Source: Mya arenaria
Lineage: Eukaryota; Mollusca; Bivalvia; Myida; Myidae
Direction: 5' to 3'
Assembly (NCBI RefSeq): GCF_026914265.1
Contig: NC_069134.1
Coordinates: 9,355,758-9,419,757, forward strand
DNA: 64,000 bases
The notes below the pieces were generated by a model, which was not told the DNA's origin, did no database searches, and worked only from the letters and a program-made list of their open reading frames with translations. Both the position numbers and the translations under genes were made by a program. Shown here piece by piece: positions 30,030 to 40,300 of this stretch (the first letter of the stretch is position 1; the number at the start of each line of letters is the position of its first letter).

Positions 30030-32234
30030 AACAAGAGGGACATGAAGGCCCTGTCTCGCTCACCTGATCCAGTTAAAGTGTGAAATAAGTGTTTTCAGGG
30101 CGAGGGCAATTGTGACAAAACTCTTCCCTATCAGCCTTAGACCACAATTTTTAAAGGATCATCTTCATTTCAGCTACTTTAGATCATATAAGTTAAAGTA
30201 AGATGGTGAATTGGTCTTTACCGCATGGTGCAAAACAGGACTAGAGATTTGGATCCTTCCTAGTGACCAAGTTTTTTTTAATATCACGGATGATTTTTTA
30301 ATATCACGGATAACCCAGTTGTAAACCTTACCTTGCTGTAATAAGTACATTCTGACCAGGTTTCATATTGATAAAGTAGAAAATATGGCCTCAACAGTGT
30401 TTTAACAATGTTTCCTTAGTTTGACTACGTGACCTAGTTTTTGAACTCAGGTTACCCAGTTTCAAACTTGACATAGACTTCATAAACACAAACATTCTGA
30501 CATAGTTTCATGGTGATTAAAGAGAGAATGTAACCGCTACAGTGTTTACAAAGTTTTTCTATGATTTGACCTAGTGGCCTGGTTTTTGACCTCTGATTAC
30601 CAAGTTTCAAACCCTACCTAAAGATCATCAAGAATAACATTCTGATCAAGTTCCATGAACATATGGTCATAAATGTGGCCTCTAATGAGTTAACATCTTT
30701 TCCAATTATTTGACCTGGTGACCTAGTTTTAGATCACACATGACCCAAACTTGGCCTAGAGCTAATCAATATATACATTCTGACTAAGTTTCATGAACAT
30801 ACAGTCATAAATGTGACCTCTAGAGTGCTAACAAGCTTTTCCTATGATTTGACCTTATGACCTAGATTTTGACTGCACATGATCCAGATTTAAACTTAAC
30901 TTAAAGATTATTAATATAAACATTCTGACCAATTTCCATGAAGAAACAGTTATAAATGTGACCTCTAGAGCGCTAACAAGCTTTTTCTATGATTTGACCT
31001 GGTGACCTAGTTTTTGACCACACATGACCCAGATTTAAACTTGACTTAAAGATTATTCATATAAACATTCTGACCAACTTTCATGAAGAAACAGTTATAA
31101 ATGTGACCTCTAGAGTGTTAACAAGCTTTTCCTTAAATTTGACCAGGTGACTTAGTTTTTGACCGCACATGACCCAGATTCGAACTTGGCCTAGAGATAA
31201 TCAATATATACATTCTGACTAAGTTTCATGAACATACAATCATAAATGTGACCTCTATAGTGTTAACATGTTTTTCCTATTATTTGACCTGGTGACCTAG
31301 TTTTTGACCGCATATGACCCAGATTTTAACTTTACTTAAAGATTATTACTATAAACATCCAGACTAAGTTTCATGAACATAAAGTCATAAATGTGACCTC
31401 TAGAGTGCTAACAAGCTTTTCCTATTATTTGACCTAATGACCTAGATTTTCGTACATGACCCAGATTAAAACTTGACTTAAAAATTATTAATATAAACAT
31501 TTTGACCAACTTTCATGAAGAAACAGTTATAAATGTGACCTCTAGAGTGTTAACAAGCTTTTCCTTAAATTTGACCTGGTGACTTAGTTTTTGACCGCAC
31601 ATGACCCAGATTCGAACTTGGCCTAGAACTAATCAATAAATACATTCTGACAAAGTTTCGTGAATATACAGTCATAAATGTGACCTCTAGAGTGCTAACA
31701 AGCTTTTCCTATGATTTGACCTGGTGACCTAGTTTTTGACCGCACATTACCCAGATTTTAACTTGACTTAAAGATTATTAATATAAACATACTGACTAAC
31801 TTTCATGAAGATACAGTCATAAATGTGACCTCTAGAGTGTTAACAAGCTTTTCCTTCAATTTGACCTGGTGACCTAGTTTTTGACCGCACATGACCCAGA
31901 TTAAAACTTGGCTTAAAGATCATTAATATTAACATGCTGACCAAGTATCCTGAAGAAACAGTCATAAATGTGACCTCTATAGAGTTAACAAGTTTTTCTT
32001 TAATTTGACCTGGTGACCTAGTTTTTAACCCCAGATGACCCATTACCGAACTTGTCCAAGATTTTATTGAGGGTAACATTCTGACCAAGTTTCATTAAGA
32101 TTGTGCCCAAATTGTGACCTCTAGAGTGTTAACAGTCAAATTGTTGACGACGACGGACGACTACGACGGAAGACGGACACGTACAGGGCGATCACAATAG
32201 CTCACCTTGAGCACTTCGTGCTCAGTTTAGCTAA
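30030..32234 (+). mobile_element. Helitron-like element with tandem 130-150-bp core
   Basis: The leader (acaagagggacatgaaggcc, ctgtctcgctcacctgatcc) is followed by about 13 imperfect units that each contain gacctggtgacctagttttt, gaccgcacatgacccag, cattctgaccaagtttcatg and ataaatgtgacctctagag. The tail has gacgacggacgactacgacg, then ctcaccttGAGCACttcGTGCTC. A stem-loop a few bases before CTAA is how Helitron 3' ends look (hairpin, then CTRR). No Rep/helicase is present, so it would be non-autonomous. It separates the divergently transcribed COA7 and zinc-finger genes. Confidence 0.7.
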
Positions 32235-32316
32235 AAACAGTTGATACTGGTAAAGAGAAAGGAAAATAGACACAGGCACGATCAATATGGAGGAGGAAAG
32301 AAAAGAAAACGCAGCT

Positions 32317-32503
32317 ATGTCCCCAAATCTGGTCCGTTATGTCTGGTCCGTAATGTCCATGGTCCGTAATATCCATGGTCCGTAATGTCCGTGATGAATA
32401 CAGACAGTAAATCTATATCAGAAAATTACGTGATTACGGACATTACGGACCATGGACATTACGGACCAGACATGACGGACCATATTTAGGGACATTACAG
32501 ACC
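32317..32503. repeat. fold-back array of the 14-mer GGTCCGTAATGTCC
   Basis: Four direct copies of the motif (32331, 32345, 32361, 32377) are followed by four in reverse orientation (32438, 32454, 32468, 32490), with one-base variants. The arms of about 65-78 bp pair around a 36-bp centre holding the COA7-derived segment. CCATGG joins successive copies. Confidence 0.85.
32394..32425 (-). repeat. 32-bp exact copy of COA7 intron 1 start
   Basis: atgaatacagacagtaaatc plus tatatcagaaaa is identical to 29668-29699, which lies six bases inside the first intron of the COA7-like gene. Same orientation on the plus strand, 2.7 kb away, at the centre of the fold-back array. Confidence 0.9.
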
Positions 32504-32888
32504 AGCTTGAGAAACTTAATAGACCATGATTTATAGTGTTAAAAGCATTATTTTTTTTCACCACATCGTCTTCATTATTCAATATATACTTGTATATGCG
32601 TGCTAATTTTGCTATGACACCTGCAAATTGTTCCAACTTACTGTGAAAGAATCCCGTAAAATTCAAATATATCAATGGTTAGAATGTGACCGTTGATAAT
32701 TCCTGTGAAATTCCTTTAGGTGTTAAAGACCAGTGTGCACCCACAGTAAATAAGTCTATAGTCACAAATATGACAATCAAACGTTTATTTCAGAAAGCAA
32801 TCGATCACCTATAAGAATATATAAATATTCACATCACAAATATGGTATGTTAAAAGGTTAAAACAAACTGTGAGTAGAAGTATAGTTC

Positions 32889-33105
32889 ATGGTCCGTAAT
32901 GTCCCGAAATATGGTACATTATGAAGTTAAAACAAACTGTGAGGTAAATTATAAATCATTGTCCGCATATATTGTATGTTATAAAGTTAAAACAAACAGT
33001 AAAATTATATATTATGGTCCGTAATGTCCCTAATTATGGCCCGTTATGTCCCCAAATCTGGTCCGTTATGTCTGGTCCGTAATGTCCATGTTTCGTAATA
33101 TCCGT
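32889..33105 (+). repeat. further copies of the GGTCCGTAATGTCC motif
   Basis: Copies at 32889, 33016, 33036, 33059, 33074 and a variant at 33091. The stretch 33043-33105 repeats the left arm 32319-32381 in direct orientation (tccccaaatctggtccgtta, tgtctggtccgtaatgtcca). Between them, two diverged units share gttaaaacaaac. Confidence 0.8.
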
Positions 33106-33719
33106 GACCCATTGAGAATTGAGAAGACTGGATAATTGACCTTTTCGGTCTGGGTGGCGCTTCCAGGGACGAGTCACCGCCGGCACAGCTCAAGATTCAT
33201 TGAAGTACAAAAACCGCAGAATATCCCCCATTGGAAGGGCTATCAGGCGAGCTGAGCTCCCTCTTGAAGAAGAGCACTAGTGGATGAGCGGATGCTGTTA
33301 CATCAATATTAAAGATCATGTCGGATTTTGTATAAGTTTGTGAGTCTTATAACTAAATAACAAGGGCATGTATACACAACCATAATGATATTCGTCTTCA
33401 ATATCAAGAATATCACAACACATACAGTAGCGTTCATTACGCGGAATATTTATTTGTAGCAAAATTTCTCCTTTTGCGTATACCCCATCAACCGATGGAG
33501 ACCTGTAAAACTCCGGCCCCTTCTGACTTTAAAATTTTATTTAAGCCACACATCAGCAAGAACAACAGATTCAGGGGATCAGATATCGTAAAAGTCCGGA
33601 CCAACAGAAAAAAAATAAATCGAATGGAATCACTTCCTATTCATAGCGCCTATTTCTATGAACAGTGTTCACATGTTTCTTTCAAAGTGATTTTCTTTCG
33701 GTTCAAAAAACGGAAGTAA
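33106..33719. other. upstream region of the zinc-finger gene
   Basis: Begins with an unexplained GC-richer patch (about 33150-33290) and continues AT-rich to the likely first exon. It should contain the promoter of the zinc-finger gene. No TATA box is evident. Confidence 0.4.
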
Positions 33720-33848
33720 ATCATCGCCGCTAGATGTCGTTCGCGCCAGAATAATCAGCAATGGAGGAAATTTCTGCGAGAAAATGTGAATAATCGAAGG
33801 TTTTTTAGACGCTCGGTTCAATATAAGTCGACGGCATTAGTGTCCAAG
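33720..33848 (+). other. possible 5' UTR exon of the zinc-finger gene
   Basis: CpG-containing segment (cgccgctagatgtcgttcgc) ending in tccaag|gtaaat, a good donor. Two ATGs here reach stops quickly. Joined to 34248 it places an in-frame TAG upstream of ATG 34282, as expected for a leader. The transcription start is not known. Confidence 0.45.
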
Positions 33849-34247
33849 GTAAATTATGTATTATTGTTGCTATTAGAATTGTAGTTTTGATTCCAAACTG
33901 ACGATGAATACTCGGCCTTAAAATAATTTTGCTAGCAACAATATTTGTTGACAAATGTGACGTTCCTGATTGTTGAATTGTAAACAAACCGATAAAACTC
34001 GTTTGTTTGAAGCAGTTAGAAGATTCTTAAATTATTCTTATACAGCAATGAAGAAGATTGTTATTTTCACCAATAAGTATTTGCAATTTGACCATAAACA
34101 ACTTAAATGTTTATAATTGGGTCACTGACAAGGGTGATCACCCTTGAGCTCAAACAATTTTCTTCCTGGATGCATATTGCCTTTTTTTAATGGAATAAAA
34201 TTAAAGTAAATTGCATTATTTTTCAATGGATCTTTTATGTCTTTCAG

Positions 34248-34322
34248 GTTAAGCCAGAGGTTGCATCAATTTTATTATTATATGAGAAAGATATCACCAT
34301 CTACAAGACATGCAGAAGTCAT
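34248..34322 (+). CDS. zinc-finger gene exon 2 (start codon uncertain)
   Basis: 75 bp between ctttcag and gtaaga. In the frame that joins correctly to the next exon it contains ATG 34282 and MRKISPSTRHAEV plus two bases. If ATG 35237 is used instead, this exon is leader. Confidence 0.6.
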
Positions 34323-37300
34323 GTAAGAAACATTTATACATTTGGTTAGCAATTACAAGTACCAGTAGGAGAGTAGCTCTCAGGCACTTGACTTTTTTTT
34401 TTACGATCTCCTTGTTTTAAAAGATATCTAAGAAAAGCAAATTCATGTTAAAAGCTTCAGCTCTTCTTTCTTTTGAAATAATAGTTAAGTGAAATGAAAA
34501 ACAACTTATTTTCTTTGGCCCTGAATGAGGTATTCAAGGGGTATGGGAAAATAAGAAAAAAATGACATTGCATAAAGGAGACTCCAGACAAGAACACTTG
34601 TACTACCCCCATAAGGACACATTCAAATTTTGAGATTTAGACACCGGGTCCGCCCCACAAAATTTGAATAGAAATCATTGTGGTAAAGCCTTGAAGTAAG
34701 GAATATGCATTTATTTGTGGTTAAAAATCACATTTTTCACTTGGGAGACCCCCAAATCCACCTTGTTGGAGGGATGGCCCATATCCCCCCCCCCCCATTC
34801 TTCAATCTTCCTTTTTCAAATTTCTACCTTGCTCTTTTGAAATCTACCTGGAGCACTGCATGCTATAACAACATTCCAATACAAGTTTCTGCCATTGGCA
34901 CAACGTTAGACAAGTATACGGTCTTATGTTGTTGGGGAATTCATTTTTCAGAGAATACCCCAGCAATTGCTTGCAAACAAAACTCATTTCTTCTAGACTC
35001 GGAATCAAACCATGTACACCTGAGAAATGAGTATGCTAACTCAAACCGGACTGATGTGTGCATTGTAGCATTTCCATTATTTACATTCAATCACACATGA
35101 AATATATAATTATAAAAATAATAATAATAAAAAGAAAACCAGTTATGAGGTGTTTTTAGGGAAAAAAGCGTGTTTCTAAGCTCTTTTCTGTGTTCTTTAT
35201 GTCTGAATAATGATTGTATCTTTTTTCAGTGTTGGTATGGATATTTTCAAGTCATTGAGATCCACATGCAAAGAATGTGGTTGCGTGCTGGACAGTATAT
35301 CTAAAGTGATTAGACATCGGCGGGAACATTGGAAGACTCGTCCGTTTAAATGTAATGGCCCAAGGTGTATAAAGGTAGGATCAGTTTTTCAGCAGTTTAT
35401 TTTCAGGATTTTTCCTATAGCCTTAAGAATTAACAATTTACTTTATTCTGCTTCTATCCTGTTGAATAATAAGATATAATCATAGATGAACACCACTGAT
35501 TGAAACAGAGTGACCTTGAACTGGGAATCATTTCCAATCAATATCAGAAGAGTGCCTTCTTCCAAGGAACTCAGACCCTTATGTTTTTGAGGTTAAGTGG
35601 GACAAAGGTTAAGATAAGACAGGATAAGTTTTTTTAAAGTCAGCAAGGCATAATATAAATAACTTAAGAACCTATAAGGTAAATAACTGATGTACACTTG
35701 GCCCTAGGAACCTCATACTTGGTAGGCCGTTTGAACTCAACAAGTGGGGGGACTCCTTTTGATAATGGAAACCAGGATTTCAATACTGATAACATGATAA
35801 AGCATTGCCATTGTACATCATTCACTTGAATCCAGGAAAACTGTTCTTTAACAGTGTTGACAAACATATTCAATAATGCATCTCATTTATATTTACGATC
35901 TAGCAGTGACTTATCATCTTTTTGTTGATACTTTGCTCTTTAAAAATGTTAATATTTTATAATTATGGTCATTTTTTTTTAATGAAATTAGAAAAATGCA
36001 TTTATTTAGATATAGTAACCTCAGTCATTCAAATTAATATTTTCTAGAACAAGCTCAAAACAATGTTCCTATTTTAACAAGAATTAGATTATAACCCATG
36101 AGCTGTTTTTTGCAAGTGCCGGTTTGTGCCAATTTTGATTTCAGAAAACAATCATTTAACAAATGTATTATTGTATATAAAGTGAAGCTGTTAAATGTTC
36201 TCAATACAAGTTATGAATACCGGTACTCTTTTTTTTGAGAAAAGGTGCATGTTAATGTTATGAATCTATACTTACAGGTGTTTTCAAAATTATCTGAGCT
36301 ACAAGCACACAGACGGAGACACTCTGACCATCGGATCTACTCCTGTCGCTACTGCCATGTACAATATTTGAGTCTGCGTCACAAAGCACTTCATCGTTGC
36401 CGATTTGGGCAGCAGCCTCGGTACAGATGTGGGGAATGTGGATCACGATTTCATCGACAACTGTCATTGTCCCATCATATTCAGGCAACTCATAACCTTG
36501 TCAGGAAAAAGTGGTTCAAACAAAACTCTGATAACTTGAGTAGAGTTGAACAGTGTAAAAAAGATGACGGAAAAGTGCTGCTTAAAATAAAAGCTGGGCG
36601 AAGCATGACTATATTTAAACCAACAGAAACTTCTAGTCAGGAAAAGAAAAGAAAACATAAGAAAATGAAAAAGAAGCACAGAAAAGAGGAGAAAGTCACA
36701 GGTGGAAGTTTGGTATTGTCAATCAAAAAAGGAACAGTAAAAATACCTAGCCTTGAACAAAGTGAGGAGATACACAAGGAAGCTGGAAAAGAAACTGTAA
36801 AGGCCAATCACAAAGCTGAAAGCCAGGGCGGTGGCTTAAAGCTTCGAATAAAAACAATTCCTCGACCTGAAAATGACACTGTTAATAAAGTACGTTCTGA
36901 GAAGTGTGATAATTCGAAAGACAATATTTCTTGTCTTGAATCAATGTCTGGAAATAAGGCGGACAAGGGTGACGAACATGTCAGTATTATGGAACAAAAA
37001 ATCAGAAATGGTATTGTAATAGTTAAAGATAAAACTGGCAAGTTGTCAGCAGAGCAGCTACAGAAATCCCCACGTAAGAGAAACAGAGACAATGTGTTTG
37101 ACAGCTTGAAAGATGTCAGTCATTGGAAAGTTATGCCCAGCCCTAGACCAGATGGTGGAAGTGATATAATGAAATTGAAACTATCCCCTCAAAAGCCATT
37201 GAAGTTAGTGGAGACAGATGACATTCATAGTGGGAGGTATTTGGACAGTGCATTAAAGACAAAAGTAGATCTCGTCTCAAGCAGTGACATCCTGGATTTT

Positions 37301-40300
37301 TTGCCAACATCTGACAAGGAATCTGATACTGCCTTAAGCAATGTGAATGATTCTGGAATAGAAGCAGAGGTTTTAAGCAGTTCATCATACAATCGCAGTA
37401 ATGGAAATTCTGTAAGATCAGTTGCACTCGATGAAAATTCACCAACATACTTCAATACAGATGGTGATTCTCTTTTATCAGTAGACTCTCCTTACATGGA
37501 CAATTTCCATAAATCAGAACACAGTATTTGCCCAAAGTGTGGAGGTGTAGTCCTAGAAACTAACAATAACTCTCGATCACCTGGGAAATGCAGGTGCAGC
37601 ACTTCAAATCCGAATTCACCGTTTCAAACTCCTGTTTCCCCAATGAAGCAATCAGACATACATTTTGGTAGGCCTCCAGATATTACAGTATGTGCAGTTA
37701 CTCAAGAACAGGCTGTTCAAAAGTGTTCAAGTCCTGAAACATCTCTCCTCATGTGCAATGATAAAAGTGACAGTGATAAACTAGATAGTTGTCAAAATAA
37801 TGTCTCAAAAATTGGCTCTGAAAATATCTGTGAAACAACTGAAAATGTGGCATTTGCCAGTGATGGTGAAGACAGTGACATTATGATCATTGATATTGAC
37901 AGTAGGAGTAGGGTGTCTGCTGGCTATGTCCCGTCACCTGATAAAGAGTTCAGGGGTAAGCTTAAGTTGAAAATCAAAACACCGAGAGATCCATCCAAGT
38001 CTCCCATGAAAAGAAAGGAAGAGCCAATGTACAAAAGTGGGAAAGAGCCATGTGCAATCCCAACAAATACACTAAACCATAAAAAGGACCTTCTTAAAGA
38101 TGAGAATATTGGTGCTGGTGAAAAACAATCCATGTTGAGTAAACCTGTATCTGAAGATGTTCTTACAGAATCCCAAAACAGCAGTGATAACTTTCATTTG
38201 GGCAAAGGTACATCAAACTCTCCTGTCATTATCATAGAAGATGATGAAGATCCAAAAAGTTTTGCTGCGAAACATGGATTGAAGAAAGAAGGAAATAAAC
38301 TGTGTAGGAAAAAGCCATTGTTCAAACCTAAAGCTAAAGAAGATGGAGTTAAAGATGGTTCTTCCACTCCGGTTTCTGCTTGTAATCAGGCAAAAAATTC
38401 TCAAGATAACAAGACAAAGCCTCTGCTTAAAGAAAGATCCTTGTCTGGTGATAGTGCAGAAAAGGTTTTGAAAAAGAAACCATTGTTCAAAAAGCAGAAA
38501 TCTTTAGTAGAAAGAAAATACTCTGAGGAAACAAATAAAATTCCACAAAAGGAACAAGCAAAGTCTTTGTGCAATAAAACGAATATCAAAAAAGGCAATG
38601 AAGAAAATCTGTCTGACAAAGTTGAAGTGGATGAAAGTCAAACTCCTGTTGAGGTTAGCAAGTTGAAGGACACAAAAATGAATCAAAGTAAACTGAAAAC
38701 AATTTCTGCTCTAGATGATGACAGTCTTTTCAATCTTAACAGTGAACTTGAAACTGAAGACAAAACAGTAGACTTTGAAGCAAAACCTAAAGAAACTGTA
38801 AAGTCTCCAACTACTACCAACTTTGGACAATTTCAGCAACAATTTTTGTCATTTTTATCAACAAATAAGCCAAAAGAAAACCAGAAAATTAAGTCAAATA
38901 AAAAATCTCTAAAAGAGAAGAAAACTGTTGAAGCTAAAGAATCACTCACTGACAAAGGAAAGTCTAAGGTACGTGAAACAAAAATAGTCAAAGTCACAGG
39001 TCTGCAAAACCCTATGTCCATGAAAAAATCGAATATAGTGGCAGTTAATGAAAGCGTTGTTTGTAGCAGCGTTAAAAAAGGTACAATCTGTAATAAGAGC
39101 GCCATCATTGAAGTTTCTGCAAAGTCTAAACATTCAAAAGATGTTCATGAGAAGGAAACTGTAAATGAAATTGATGATGATAATGAAGACTTGCTATTCA
39201 ATCATTTATCCAATGGCAGAAATTATTCACAAGGTGCTGAATCAAATAGAAAACTTAAACATATGGACAGTTTTTCTTGGCTTAAAATCTTTTCAGACGA
39301 TAAACCAAGTTGTGAAATCAGTAAGCCATCAGATACAAATGAATCTGTTAAAGATGTTCACGATGTCATGGAAGGTTTAAGCGAGGATCTGGCAGCGATT
39401 AATCAGAAAATGGATGTAAGTGATGATGATGACACAAACTCTTTAGATATGGATGATGTTTTCAAAGCAGAAAAATTGTCCACTCTGCAGCCTAAAGTCG
39501 TAATTGTCAGACCAGAGGATGTTTTAGGGAATTCACTGCCATCCCAGCCAAGAAGACGGCAAAAAGCAAAGCGTACTGGAAAATTTTCATCCAGGAAAAT
39601 CAAGAAAAAGATAGAACTTGATTACACTTATTCTGATGACAGTTCTGGAAATGAAACATTGGATCAAGAAAGTCAGAGTGATGTCTCTGACCCTGAATTT
39701 AATCCGTTTGATTCCGATGATGACTTTGTTACAGGACCAACACCAGCCAAGAGACGAACTTCATCAAGAGTGTGCTCTAGATCACAACACAGTTATGGAA
39801 CTTCTGAAAGTGAAGCTGAAAGTTTATCAAGTGACAAATCAGATACTGAATCTCAGACATCTAGGCATAAGAGAAGTAAGCAGGGCAGAAAGAGTTCTTG
39901 TCCTTGCTGTATTAGTGAAACAGAAAAAGATCATTCCAGAGAGCAGTCATACAAGCTTCCGAGAAATTACAAGCAGTTCATAAGAAATACAAAGCGATTA
40001 TTAGACATACAGAAAAAGCTGCATACACTGTTTATTACATTGTTCCCAGACTGTTCTGACATTATTAGTAACTGTAAAGTAGGTACAGATGAATTTGATG
40101 CTCTCATGGATGATGTGTTAAGTGGTTTAGAGCAACCAAATAATGAGTTGGATCCTGTATACCATGATGTTGCTGATCAGAATAACAAAAAAATATTGAC
40201 GAAAGATTACTCTGAGTGTCAAGTTAACAATATTGGACTGTCATTCACAAGTCCTGACACTGCAACAAGAACAAGTGAGATTGATCTCATACCTGGTGAT

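Noticed and set aside
31840..32675. Minus-strand ORFs in the repeat array and fold-back
   Set aside because: They translate tandem-repeat units and the 14-mer array; no protein family features.
34705..35100. 131-codon plus-strand ORF upstream of the first zinc-finger exons
   Set aside because: Runs through a C-homopolymer and low-complexity sequence, matches nothing known, and lies in an intron of the zinc-finger gene.
36258..39133. Many minus-strand and shifted-frame ORFs across the zinc-finger gene
   Set aside because: They are shadows of the large plus-strand coding exon, which alone shows domain structure and family-like zinc fingers.
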